This document shows positions 1-9,218 of a DNA stretch of 64,000 nt, piece after piece. A model generated the notes under the pieces. It was not told the origin of the DNA. It was given only the letters and a program-made list of their open reading frames with translations, and did no database searches. Each line of letters opens with the position of its first letter. Within the stretch, counting starts at the first letter, position 1. Location of the stretch: NCBI GenBank assembly GCA_016722515.1, contig JADKJE010000001.1, forward strand, positions 682,001 through 746,000, given 5' to 3'. The translations under genes were made by a program, and so were the position numbers. The stretch comes from Alphaproteobacteria bacterium (GTDB taxonomy: Bacteria > Pseudomonadota > Alphaproteobacteria > Rickettsiales > JADKJE01).

Positions 1-1
1 C

Positions 2-1063
2 ATCTTATCTCAAGGCGTGAGTGAATTTAAAGCTATCGGTGCTAACGGTGTCGTGATGGATGTAACCAATGGTGAAATCTTAGGCATGGTAAGCCTTCCT
101 GATTTTGATCCCAACAATGTCAAGGAAAGCAAAGACCCACAACGGTTTAATCGCAATACCCTTGGTGTTTATGAAATGGGTTCAACCTTTAAAACCATTA
201 CCATTGCCAATGCGTTGGATTCTGGAGCCGTGAGCCTTTATGATAGCTATGATGTCAGCCAACCCATTCACTATGGCAACTTTACCATCAAGGATTTCCA
301 TCCAGAAAATGGGGCATTAACCGTTCCGGAAATTTTAATGCATTCCTCTAACGTTGGCACGGCCAAAATTGCCCTCGATGTCGGCAAAAAGCGTCAACGC
401 GAATTTATCAATGAACTGGGCCTGATGAGCCCCCTGGAAATCGAATTACCAGAAAGAGGCAATTCCGTTTATCCCGATGTATGGGCTGATATTCATTCTA
501 TGACGATTGCCTTTGGTCATGGTATGGCGATTACGCCTCTGCATTTGGTACAAGCTGTCAGCGCTATCGTCAATGGCGGCACTTTCTATCCGGCAACTTT
601 AATTAAAGGCAAAAAAAATACAGGTCGGCAGGTGATCTCTGCAGCAACGTCAGAAACCATGCGTAAATTAATGCGTCTGGTCGTTACCGATGGAACCGGC
701 AGCAAAGCTAACATTAAAGGATATCTGGTGGGCGGAAAAACAGGTACGGCTGAAAAGGCTTCCCATGGCGGTTATAACCATCATGCAATGCTATCTTCCT
801 TCGTCGGTGTCTATCCTTTGAATAAACCGCGTTATCTGGTTCTAGTCATGCTTGATGAACCACAAGGGAATAAAGAAACAGGTGGTTTTGCCACAGGTGG
901 GATGACAGCCGCACCACTGGTAGGAAAAATCATCGAACAAATGTCACCGGTGTTGAGCATTGAACCTGTTGATGAAAGCAGCAAAACCTTACAGAAGGCA
1001 TTTTATGTTGATTACAAACGCAAACATTCCGAGTTTGCGGCTAACCCAGATCTTGCCCGTTAA
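2..1063 (+). CDS. ftsI: Penicillin-binding protein 3 / FtsI, C-terminal part (5' end outside window)
   Basis: This is the transpeptidase half of the division-specific class B penicillin-binding protein, which cross-links septal peptidoglycan in the periplasm. The reading frame is open to the window edge, so the N-terminal membrane anchor and dimerisation domain lie upstream. All three penicillin-binding motifs are visible in order: STFK with the acylated serine (in MGSTFKT), SSN (in HSSNVGTAK) and KTG (in GGKTGTAEK). It is the first gene of a same-strand block ftsI-murE-murF-mraY-murD-ftsW-murG, the usual dcw order. The end of ftsI overlaps the preferred murE start by about 59 bases, which suggests translational coupling. 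PBP2-type elongation transpeptidases share the motifs, but the neighbours favour FtsI. Confidence 0.93.
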   Translation: MLSQGVSEFKAIGANGVVMDVTNGEILGMVSLPDFDPNNVKESKDPQRFNRNTLGVYEMGSTFKTITIANALDSGAVSLYDSYDVSQPIHYGNFTIKDFHPENGALTVPEILMHSSNVGTAKIALDVGKKRQREFINELGLMSPLEIELPERGNSVYPDVWADIHSMTIAFGHGMAITPLHLVQAVSAIVNGGTFYPATLIKGKKNTGRQVISAATSETMRKLMRLVVTDGTGSKANIKGYLVGGKTGTAEKASHGGYNHHAMLSSFVGVYPLNKPRYLVLVMLDEPQGNKETGGFATGGMTAAPLVGKIIEQMSPVLSIEPVDESSKTLQKAFYVDYKRKHSEFAANPDLAR

Positions 1064-2492
1064 TTCTACTGCCGTGCAGGACGATCTTGTCATCCATAAT
1101 ATTACCTGCGACTCACGAAAAGTTGGCAGTGGTTCGTTATTTTTTGCACTGCGTGGAACTTCGTTTAATGGGGCTGAATTTATTGCTAAAGCCATCGAAG
1201 CGGGTGCTTCTGCCATTGTCTGTGATGAGGACGTAGACGTAGCTGATTCATCAACCACTGTCCCTATTTTAAAAACTAAAAATCCCCGTCAATGGTACAG
1301 TTTAGCCGCTAAACATTTTTATCAAAAAACACCCGATAAGCTGGTTGCAATCACCGGTACGAATGGAAAAACATCTATCACCCATTTTTGTCGACAACTG
1401 TGGCGCACTGCTGGATTTGATGCTGCCAGTATGGGCACAGTAGGTATCTATCATAATGACAAACCCTATCACTCTAAATCAGGTCCGTCCTTGACGACAC
1501 CAGATCCGGTTGATTTTTACCGGACGTTGCGCGAACTGGCCGATCTTGGCGTTACGCATGCAGCCTTCGAGGCCTCCAGCCACGGACTTGACCAGCATCG
1601 TTTTTGTGGTGAAGGCATTAAAGCCGCTGGCTTTACAAACCTTACCCGCGATCATCTGGATTATCATAAAACCATGGATGCCTATTTCCAGGCAAAAGCC
1701 TTATTATTTTCTGAGTATCTTGACCACGGCAGCATCGCTGTTTTGAATCAAGCAAGTGACACGTTTACACCACTTCAATCCATTTGCCAACGCAGGAAGC
1801 ATCATGTTATTTCCTATGGCACGCCAGCATCTGATATTTATATACACCATTCCAGCCCGTCGCATCAAGGGTTTGACCTTACGCTTTCGGTGTTTGGATC
1901 TGTGTATGAAACCTCCCTGCCCCTGGTTGGCAGTTTTCAAATTGAAAATGTGTTATGCAGCCTAGGACTGGTTTTAGGGTTGAACGATGTTGACATGTCG
2001 ATCATACCATCCATCAGCAAACTTATATCCGTTCCCGGTCGAATGCAGTTGGTGGGTTCATCTTCACAATTAGGTGGTGTATTTGTTGACTACGCACATA
2101 CCCCAGACGCCCTTGAAAAAGCATTGCTGGCATTAAAACCACACACGAAAGGTTCTATTTACGTGGTATTTGGCTGTGGAGGCGATCGCGATCCAGGCAA
2201 ACGCCCACTTATGGGTGAAACAGCAAAGCGCCTCGCTGATCATGTGATTATCACGGATGACAATCCACGCACTGAAAATCCACAAAGCATTCGCCAGGAC
2301 ATTCTTACAGCGGTACCTCAGGCACAAAACATTGCCGATCGTAAAGAAGCTATTCGCTATGCTATTTCGTGTCTTAAGCCTGGTGATACACTGCTCATTG
2401 CCGGTAAAGGACACGAAAATTATCAAATTATTGGAACCACAAGTTACCATTTCGATGATGTCGAAATCGCTAGCGGTTTACTATCTATTTAG
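1005..2492 (+). CDS. murE: UDP-MurNAc-L-Ala-D-Glu:meso-DAP ligase MurE
   Basis: Cytoplasmic ATP-dependent ligase adding the third residue to the peptidoglycan stem peptide. The protein has the Mur ligase order: an N-terminal UDP-binding domain, a P-loop (ITGTNGKTS) and a C-terminal domain containing DNPR (in DDNPRTENP). In the family, DNPR marks meso-diaminopimelate specificity, so Gram-negative type A1gamma peptidoglycan is inferred. I chose the ATG at 1005 because AGAAGG lies at 993-998, six bases upstream. The frame is open further upstream to an ATG at 960, but that would add residues not typical of MurE. About 495 residues, normal length. It overlaps the end of ftsI and is followed ten bases later by murF. 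Confidence 0.94.
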   Translation: MLITNANIPSLRLTQILPVNSTAVQDDLVIHNITCDSRKVGSGSLFFALRGTSFNGAEFIAKAIEAGASAIVCDEDVDVADSSTTVPILKTKNPRQWYSLAAKHFYQKTPDKLVAITGTNGKTSITHFCRQLWRTAGFDAASMGTVGIYHNDKPYHSKSGPSLTTPDPVDFYRTLRELADLGVTHAAFEASSHGLDQHRFCGEGIKAAGFTNLTRDHLDYHKTMDAYFQAKALLFSEYLDHGSIAVLNQASDTFTPLQSICQRRKHHVISYGTPASDIYIHHSSPSHQGFDLTLSVFGSVYETSLPLVGSFQIENVLCSLGLVLGLNDVDMSIIPSISKLISVPGRMQLVGSSSQLGGVFVDYAHTPDALEKALLALKPHTKGSIYVVFGCGGDRDPGKRPLMGETAKRLADHVIITDDNPRTENPQSIRQDILTAVPQAQNIADRKEAIRYAISCLKPGDTLLIAGKGHENYQIIGTTSYHFDDVEIASGLLSI

Positions 2493-2502
2493 GAGTTATT
2501 CT

Positions 2503-3900
2503 ATGTCAATTATCTTATGGAATCAGCATGATATTAAAGCTGCCTTGCCAGGCGTTACAGCTTCACTTCCTTTTGCTGCTACCGGCGTTTCCATCGATAC
2601 GCGGACATTAAAACCAGGTGATTTATTTATTGCTATCAAAGGCGAAACCATGGATGGTCATGATTTTCTTGCAAAGGCACATGAAAATGGTGCATGCGCG
2701 GCGATTATCAGCCAGGATGTCCCGTCACTCCCTGCCGATTTTCCTGTTATCAACGTGAGTGATACACTTAAAGCCATGGAAGAACTCGGCAAATATGCAC
2801 GTAATCGTTGTCCGGGTACATTTATAGGATTAACCGGCAGCGTTGGTAAAACAACCTGTAAAACAATGCTTGCTTATATGCTGAGCGCTTTTGGTGAAAC
2901 CTATGCCACAGAGGGCAATTTGAATAATCATATCGGCGTACCACTAACCCTGATGCGCACGCCACAAACCAGCCAGTTTGTGATTATCGAAATGGGCATG
3001 AACCATGCCGAAGAAATTCGCCATATTTCGAAAATGGCACAACCACATATTGCCATGATCACCACAGTAGAAGCGGTTCATATCGAATACTTCAAAAATG
3101 TAGAAGCCATTGCTAAAGCCAAAGCCGAGATTTTTGAAGGCATGGTCAATAAAGGCGTTGCCGTTCTTCCCTTTGATAGCCCTTATTATTTGATAATGGA
3201 AGTGTCTGCGGACCAATGGGGAGCCAGTAAAAGAATCACCTTCGGCACATCCGCCAATGCGACCATACGGATGGTTCATTATCAGCAAGAGGCACAAGGC
3301 GGGCATGTAGATGCCGTAATCGAAGGCCAGCCCTTCTCCTATAAAATTGGCATGTTTGGTGAACATATGGCGATTAATTCACTTGCTAATTTGGGTATTA
3401 TCCATGCTTTATCACTGGATGTACAGAAAGCGGCCAATCTGCTTCAAGGATTCAGTGCCCTTCCTGGCAGAGGCAAACTGTACCCATTACAGATCAATAA
3501 CATTAACTTTTCCTTGTGCGACGATAGTTATAATGCAAGCCCTGCTTCGATGCGCGCAGCAATTACACAACTAAGCCATGCCAAAGGCAGAAAGATTGCA
3601 GTCCTGGGAGATATGCTCGAACTGGGTAACCATGCGCTGGCTCTGCATACAGGATTAGCCCACGATATTACCAAACAACGCATTGATATGGTCTGCACAT
3701 CCGGTCATTTCATGCGCCATTTGCACGGCACTTTACCACACCACCTCCAAGGCCCATGTGCCGAGGATCCCGACACCCTTTATCCGCAACTTATCGCTTG
3801 CTTAAAAGCAGGAGATACCGTACTTGTAAAGGGCTCGCATGGGAGTCATGTCCATAAAATAGTGACACGGTTGCTCGAAGAAGCAAAACCGGTGTCTTAA
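2503..3900 (+). CDS. murF: UDP-MurNAc-tripeptide:D-Ala-D-Ala ligase MurF
   Basis: Cytoplasmic ligase that completes the UDP-MurNAc-pentapeptide. The P-loop is TGSVGKTTCK, the serine/valine variant typical of MurF. The N-terminal part has the substrate-binding SIDTRTLKPGDLF stretch and the C-terminal part has VLGDMLELG, both characteristic of MurF. The ATG at 2503 follows AGGAG at 2491-2495 by seven bases, and that Shine-Dalgarno overlaps the murE stop codon. The frame is open further upstream inside murE, but 465 residues from 2503 matches the usual family length. It belongs to the ftsI-murG operon. Confidence 0.94.
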   Translation: MSIILWNQHDIKAALPGVTASLPFAATGVSIDTRTLKPGDLFIAIKGETMDGHDFLAKAHENGACAAIISQDVPSLPADFPVINVSDTLKAMEELGKYARNRCPGTFIGLTGSVGKTTCKTMLAYMLSAFGETYATEGNLNNHIGVPLTLMRTPQTSQFVIIEMGMNHAEEIRHISKMAQPHIAMITTVEAVHIEYFKNVEAIAKAKAEIFEGMVNKGVAVLPFDSPYYLIMEVSADQWGASKRITFGTSANATIRMVHYQQEAQGGHVDAVIEGQPFSYKIGMFGEHMAINSLANLGIIHALSLDVQKAANLLQGFSALPGRGKLYPLQINNINFSLCDDSYNASPASMRAAITQLSHAKGRKIAVLGDMLELGNHALALHTGLAHDITKQRIDMVCTSGHFMRHLHGTLPHHLQGPCAEDPDTLYPQLIACLKAGDTVLVKGSHGSHVHKIVTRLLEEAKPVS

Positions 3901-3924
3901 TCTAAACGATAAAGAGTTTATACT

Positions 3925-5013
3925 ATGTTATATATGTTGTTCACCCAGGTTATGAGTAATCTCGTTGTTTCAAACCTGTTTCGTTATATTACCTTCAGAA
4001 GTGCTGGAGCTATTTTAACGTCACTTGTTATCAGCTTTGTATGTGGACCAGCAACGATTCGCTGGCTCAAGAAAAAACAACAAGAAGGTCAACCCATCCG
4101 CGACGACGGGCCGCAAAGTCATTTAGAAACCAAAAAAGGAACCCCAACCATGGGTGGTTTCCTGATTTTAGTAGCGGTCACTTTTTCAACCCTTCTGTGG
4201 GCGGATTTACGAAATGAATATGTTTGGATAGTGTTGATGGTCACCCTGGGCTTTGGCTTCATTGGCTTTCTCGATGATTACCTCAAAGTCACCAAAAAAC
4301 ATTATCACGGCTTACGCGGCAAAAAGAAACTGGTACTGCAATTTGCCATTAGCCTTGGCGCTGCGGTATGGATTCAACATCTGGCAGCAACTGGTTATGC
4401 CACGCACCTTACCATTCCTTTCTTTAAAAGCATCCTTATCAATCTCAGCTGGTTCTATATTCCGTTTGTGATGCTGGTAATGGTTGGCACTTCCAATGCG
4501 GTTAACTTAACGGATGGATTGGATGGTCTTGCTATTGGGCCTATTATGATTGCAACCGCTTGTTTTGCCCTCATCAGTTATTTAGTGGGCAACCTTCATT
4601 TTGCTAATTACTTGCAGATACACAGTGTAGCAGGTGCTGGTGAGTTAACCATATTTTGTGCGGCTATCGTAGGAGCCGGACTTGGATTTTTATGGTTTAA
4701 TGCGCCTCCAGCCAAAGTATTTATGGGCGATACTGGCAGCCTTGCTCTGGGAGGATCACTGGGAGCCATCAGCGTTATTACCAAGCACGAATTGGTGCTG
4801 GCAATCATCGGTGGATTATTTGTGATGGAAGCCGTATCAGTGATTCTTCAGGTTGCCTCATTTAAAACCAGAGGCAAACGGGTCTTTTTAATGGCCCCCA
4901 TTCATCATCATTTTGAGAAAAAAGGCTGGAAAGAACCCACAATTGTGATACGTTTTTGGATTATATCCATCATACTTGCCCTCATTGGTTTAACGACATT
5001 AAAGCTAAGATGA
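3925..5013 (+). CDS. mraY: Phospho-N-acetylmuramoyl-pentapeptide transferase MraY
   Basis: Integral inner-membrane enzyme that transfers phospho-MurNAc-pentapeptide to undecaprenyl phosphate, forming lipid I. The polytopic protein carries the three signature aspartate motifs: FLDDYLKVT, NLTDGLDGLAIGP and FMGDTGSLALGG. It also has the HHHFEKKGW segment near the C-terminus, and about ten hydrophobic segments are visible. At 362 residues it has the normal length. AAAGAG lies a short way upstream of the ATG. Its TGA stop (5011-5013) overlaps the murD ATG (5010-5012) in an ATGA arrangement. Confidence 0.95.
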   Translation: MLYMLFTQVMSNLVVSNLFRYITFRSAGAILTSLVISFVCGPATIRWLKKKQQEGQPIRDDGPQSHLETKKGTPTMGGFLILVAVTFSTLLWADLRNEYVWIVLMVTLGFGFIGFLDDYLKVTKKHYHGLRGKKKLVLQFAISLGAAVWIQHLAATGYATHLTIPFFKSILINLSWFYIPFVMLVMVGTSNAVNLTDGLDGLAIGPIMIATACFALISYLVGNLHFANYLQIHSVAGAGELTIFCAAIVGAGLGFLWFNAPPAKVFMGDTGSLALGGSLGAISVITKHELVLAIIGGLFVMEAVSVILQVASFKTRGKRVFLMAPIHHHFEKKGWKEPTIVIRFWIISIILALIGLTTLKLR

Positions 5014-6377
5014 AAATACCCCATCAAACATTTGCAGTATTTGGCTTAGGCAAAGCGGGTCATTCAACCTGTGTGCGTTTGTTGGAATTGGGCTGCACGC
5101 TTTATGTATGGGATGATAATGAGCAAGGGCGCAGCAAACTTTTGCCCCATCCTAACCTGCATTTATTAGAACCCAATACCTACCCCTGGCCATCCATCCA
5201 GGCACTTTTTTTAAGCCCAGGTATCCCCTTTACGCATCCTGAGCCACATCCTATCGTTACCTTAGCCCAGCAAAACAACTGTAACATTGTATGCGATATT
5301 GAAGCACTTAATCTTCTCCATCCAGAACCCACCTATATCGGCATTACCGGCACCAATGGTAAATCAACCACGACCACCCTCACCGACCATATTTTAAACC
5401 ACGCAAACGTAAAAACAGTCGTAGGGGGCAATCTAGGTATTCCTGCACTGGATCTTCACCCTGCAGGCAAGGATAGTGTTGTGGTACTGGAACTTTCGTC
5501 CTATCAATTAGACTTAATCCAGGAGACCCATATCAACATCGCCTGTTTGCTTAACGTGACGCCAGATCACCTCGATCGTCACGGCGATATGCAAGGGTAT
5601 GTGACCGCCAAAAAACGTATTTTTATGAATCAGGATCAGCATGACATTGCTTTTGTAGGGATTGATGATCCCTATAGTCACGCTGTCTACGAAGAATGTA
5701 AGCAAGGTCCTGCACGCGCCATTCCTATCTCCGTACAAAAACATCCCGCAGGTGGTATCAGTTTGGTCAACGATACGCTAATTGACGATACCGGCGCTTC
5801 CCAAGAACGTTTTACGATCACCGACCGCGACCGCCTTCCTGGCATCCATAATTCGCAAAATATTGCCTTTGCCTACGCAATGGCTCGTGCTGTTCACATT
5901 TCTGCTGATACTATTATTGAAGCCATAGCAAGTTTTCCAGGCCTTGCTCACCGCATTCAATATGTAGACACAATTCATGGCATCCGTTTTGTCAATGACA
6001 GTAAAGCCACCAACGCCGAAGCCGTAGAAAAAGCGCTTGTTTGTTATGACAACATTTATTGGATTTTAGGTGGCAGGCCCAAAGCCGGCGGTATTACCTC
6101 CCTTACCTCCTATTTTCCACGTGTCCGCCATGCTTTCCTAATTGGTGAAGCCGCCGATGAATTTGCCCAAACGCTTGATGGCCATGTCGATTTTAGCCAG
6201 TGCACAACCTTGGATAAAGCGGTAAAAATGGCCTATGAACATGCGCACAACGATCAGCGAAAAAGCCCCGTTGTGCTTCTTTCTCCAGCCTGTGCGTCCT
6301 GGGATCAATTTCCTAATTTTGAAGTGCGTGGTCAGGATTTTTGTCGTTACGTGGCTGAACTTAAAAATGCTCTATAG
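5010..6377 (+). CDS. murD: UDP-MurNAc-L-alanine:D-glutamate ligase MurD
   Basis: Cytoplasmic ligase adding D-Glu to UDP-MurNAc-L-Ala. An N-terminal Rossmann-like start (FAVFGLGKAGHS) is followed by the Mur ligase P-loop GITGTNGKSTTTT and, near the C-terminus, by NDSKATNAEA, the typical MurD substrate-binding motif. I chose the ATG at 5010, which overlaps the mraY stop; the frame extends upstream to 4956 inside mraY, but that part is not MurD-like. 455 residues, usual length. The 115-base gap after it is the largest in the block and may hold a promoter for ftsW-murG, though I see no convincing box. Confidence 0.94.
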   Translation: MKIPHQTFAVFGLGKAGHSTCVRLLELGCTLYVWDDNEQGRSKLLPHPNLHLLEPNTYPWPSIQALFLSPGIPFTHPEPHPIVTLAQQNNCNIVCDIEALNLLHPEPTYIGITGTNGKSTTTTLTDHILNHANVKTVVGGNLGIPALDLHPAGKDSVVVLELSSYQLDLIQETHINIACLLNVTPDHLDRHGDMQGYVTAKKRIFMNQDQHDIAFVGIDDPYSHAVYEECKQGPARAIPISVQKHPAGGISLVNDTLIDDTGASQERFTITDRDRLPGIHNSQNIAFAYAMARAVHISADTIIEAIASFPGLAHRIQYVDTIHGIRFVNDSKATNAEAVEKALVCYDNIYWILGGRPKAGGITSLTSYFPRVRHAFLIGEAADEFAQTLDGHVDFSQCTTLDKAVKMAYEHAHNDQRKSPVVLLSPACASWDQFPNFEVRGQDFCRYVAELKNAL

Positions 6378-6492
6378 CATCGATAGTATAGTGGTGCCTC
6401 CTTATGTGCCCCGCCACGCTTGTTAATATTTTTTCTTTACCTTCGCGCTATTCGTCACTATCGTATAGAACTAGGGTAAGTACTAACTATAT

Positions 6493-7623
6493 ATGCGCAA
6501 CAAACGGTTCAATTCAGGTATTATCAGCAAATGGTGGAGATCGATCGATCGCTATATGCTGGTTGCCATTTTTTCGATTATGGCTATTGGCATGATCATG
6601 GTGACCACTGCCAGCCCTGCGGTGGCTGAGCGTATTGGCATCAACTCGTTTTATTTTATTCATCAGCAACTTTTGAATCTTTTAATCGCCGTTCCGCTGA
6701 TGATTGCCATGTCGTTTTTAAATCCAGTTGTCATTCGACGTGTTGCGGTGATGGGATTGGTTATCGGATTAGGACTGTTAGTCATAGTACTGCTCTTTGG
6801 CCCACATGTAAAAGGTGCCCAGCGTTGGATTAACGTGCTGGGATTTTCGCTACAGCCTTCAGAATTCGTCAAACCACTTTTTATCGTTTGTACAGGATGG
6901 ATATTGTCGGAAGGAAAAACCCGTGAAGGGTTTCCAATGTACCGTATCTCCATGGCACTCTATGCCATTATCGTCACGCTACTGGTGATGCAACCCGATA
7001 TGGGGATGACAATTACCGTGTCAACCGTCTGGGTAGGACAATTATTCCTCGCTGGCTTGCCATTAGTGTGGATTGTGGTCGCTATTGGCCTTGCATTTGT
7101 GGGATTGGTGTTTGCGTATCATTTTTTGCCGCACGTTGCACAGCGTATTAACCTGTTTATGGATCCTGATGTGGATAAAGCCTACCAGGTGCGCAGATCA
7201 CTTGAAGCATTCTCACATGGTGGCATTACGGGGCGCGGCCCTGGCGAAGGAACCGTCAAACTGGTCCTTCCCGATTCTCATACCGATTTTATCTTTTCGG
7301 TGGTTGGCGAAGAACTGGGCATGATCGCCTGCTTAATTATCATCGGCCTCTTTGCCTTTGTAGTGATCCGTGGTTTTATGCGAGTGATGAAAGAAGACGA
7401 TTTATTTATCATGTACAGCGTTTCTGGCATACTGATGCAGTTTGGTTTGCAGGCCATCATCAATATGGGGGTCGCACTGCATATCTTGCCCACCAAAGGT
7501 ATGACACTCCCCTTCATGAGTTATGGCGGCTCTTCAATGCTGGCCATGGCACTTGCCATGGGAATGATGCTGGCTTTAACCCGTAAACGTTATGGTTCAC
7601 GTACGCAAAGGTTTCCTTCATGA
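6493..7623 (+). CDS. ftsW: Septal peptidoglycan polymerase / SEDS protein FtsW
   Basis: Polytopic inner-membrane SEDS glycosyltransferase that polymerises lipid II at the septum with FtsI. The protein shows about ten hydrophobic segments and the hallmark C-terminal SEDS motif LPFMSYGGSSML, preceded by LPTKGMT. The RRSLEAFSHGG segment of the large loop and VKGAQRWI are also typical. RodA is the alternative, but the position between murD and murG is diagnostic of ftsW. AGGG stands about a dozen bases before the ATG. The TGA stop at 7621-7623 overlaps the murG ATG at 7620. Confidence 0.94.
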   Translation: MRNKRFNSGIISKWWRSIDRYMLVAIFSIMAIGMIMVTTASPAVAERIGINSFYFIHQQLLNLLIAVPLMIAMSFLNPVVIRRVAVMGLVIGLGLLVIVLLFGPHVKGAQRWINVLGFSLQPSEFVKPLFIVCTGWILSEGKTREGFPMYRISMALYAIIVTLLVMQPDMGMTITVSTVWVGQLFLAGLPLVWIVVAIGLAFVGLVFAYHFLPHVAQRINLFMDPDVDKAYQVRRSLEAFSHGGITGRGPGEGTVKLVLPDSHTDFIFSVVGEELGMIACLIIIGLFAFVVIRGFMRVMKEDDLFIMYSVSGILMQFGLQAIINMGVALHILPTKGMTLPFMSYGGSSMLAMALAMGMMLALTRKRYGSRTQRFPS

Positions 7624-8708
7624 ACACACACCTATCCCATTGTTATGTACTTGCTACTGGTGGCACCGGTGGACATATATTCCCTGCACAAGCATTAGCA
7701 GCCTATATAACCGAAAAGGGACATAGAGCGGTGATTATTTCGGATATTCGTTTTAAAAATTATCCACAATCAGGCCAATACGAAACCCACTTTATTGATG
7801 CTGCATCCCCATCCGGCAATCTGGTCAAAAAACTGAAAGCCCTCGTTGCACTTAGCAAAGGATATCTGCAAGCTAAAAAACTTTTGAAAGAACTTAAACC
7901 AAAAGCCGTCATTGGCTTTGGTGGTTACCCGTCCTTCCCAACCCTCTATGCTGCACGTTCTCTTGGCATTAAAACCATCATGCACGAACAAAACGCCGTT
8001 CTCGGGCGCGTTAATCGATTTATGATTCGCAGGGCGCATGCGCTGGCGACTTCATTTCCCCATGTTGGGCGTGTACCCTCGATCTATCGTCATAAACTTG
8101 TCTATACCGGCAACCCTACTCGCACAGAAATACTTTCGCATAAACAAGCACCACTTCCCTCACTGAATGAAGAAGATACGATCCAACTTTTAATCACTGG
8201 CGGCAGCCAGGGATCTAGTATTTTTAGTACCCTCATTCCTGCTGCCATTGAGCAATTACCAAAAGAGATAAGGCAACGCCTACACGTGACTCAACAATGC
8301 CGCCAAGGAGAAATTGCTGAAACTGACGCTTTCTATAAGCGCATTGAAGTTAACGCAACGCTTGCCCCCTTCTTCACCAACATTCCGGAATTACTGACCC
8401 TCAGCCATCTCTTCATTGGCCGATCAGGTGCTTCTACCTTGGCTGAACTTACTATCATTGGTCGCCCCTCTCTCCTTATCCCTCTTCCCCATGCCATGGA
8501 TGACCACCAAACCGCAAACGCCACCTATTTAGCACAAAGTAATGCTGCATGGATTATGCCGCAATCAGACCTCACTGCAGAATCTCTGGCACGGTTACTG
8601 GCTGGCATCCTGTCAAAGCCTAATATTCTCATGGATGCAGCTAAACAAGCCGCAAAACTGGGAGAACCCCTGGCTACCCAGAGATTATTTGAGCTCATTG
8701 CCGGTTAA
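7620..8708 (+). CDS. murG: UDP-GlcNAc:lipid I GlcNAc transferase MurG
   Basis: Membrane-associated GT28 transferase making lipid II from lipid I on the cytoplasmic face. It shows the glycine-rich lipid-binding loop ATGGTGGHIFPAQALA at the N-terminus, FGGYPSFP, the HEQNAVLGRVNR segment and the C-domain loop GGSQGS. 362 residues, usual length. It is translationally coupled to ftsW by an ATGA overlap. In Rickettsiales and other alphaproteobacteria murC, murB, ddl, ftsQ and ftsA commonly follow. Here the block stops at murG and AT-rich accessory DNA follows, so those genes must lie elsewhere. Confidence 0.94.
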   Translation: MNTHLSHCYVLATGGTGGHIFPAQALAAYITEKGHRAVIISDIRFKNYPQSGQYETHFIDAASPSGNLVKKLKALVALSKGYLQAKKLLKELKPKAVIGFGGYPSFPTLYAARSLGIKTIMHEQNAVLGRVNRFMIRRAHALATSFPHVGRVPSIYRHKLVYTGNPTRTEILSHKQAPLPSLNEEDTIQLLITGGSQGSSIFSTLIPAAIEQLPKEIRQRLHVTQQCRQGEIAETDAFYKRIEVNATLAPFFTNIPELLTLSHLFIGRSGASTLAELTIIGRPSLLIPLPHAMDDHQTANATYLAQSNAAWIMPQSDLTAESLARLLAGILSKPNILMDAAKQAAKLGEPLATQRLFELIAG

Positions 8709-8965
8709 AAAGCCCAAGAACCAGGCATTAAATCGTTCAGAAATAGTTTTATCGTGAAGATACGTGCGATGCAATGCCTCGTCATGAGTGCGCACAGCCC
8801 ACGCTCAATACCTCTCTTTCCCCAGGATCATCACTTAATATCTATAAAGAACAATTACTCCACTATCTATGCAGAACAAGTTCAATAATACATAAAAATC
8901 AAACAAATTATTGGTTAACAGCATTGCATTATGCTTATGATGCCTAAAATAAATGAAGGTCCGAT

Positions 8966-9135
8966 ATGAAAGCACTCCATAACGCAGTTTCAAAAAATGA
9001 TACACAGGCATTCAATTAGAAGGAATCACACTACATAGTTTCTGGTGTGTTGGAAGTATGAATTCTTATAAGATGCTAGCCAATCACAATAACACAATTA
9101 AACGCTGTACAATTCGCTTTAATAAAAATATATAA
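8966..9135 (+). pseudogene. Broken 5' copy of the adjacent ankyrin gene
   Basis: A short ATG frame reads MKALHNAVSKNDTQAFN before a stop at 9017-9019. Its beginning matches the first residues of the intact ankyrin protein that starts at 9219 (MTVLHNAVLKND), and the DNA is similar as well. After a one-base shift the frame continues with an ankyrin-like stretch (EGITLHSFWCVGSMNSYKML) until a stop at 9133-9135. The rest of the gene is missing. I read it as the remnant of a tandem duplicate of the next gene. It occupies most of what would otherwise be a 500-base empty gap after murG; the remainder (8709-8965) is AT-rich and I see nothing in it. Confidence 0.7.
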
Positions 9136-9218
9136 ATAGTTATACTTGCTTGTATTATATTTTATTGGACTATTTATTGATTTTCTCTATAATATATTAA
9201 AAATAAAAAAGGTTATTC

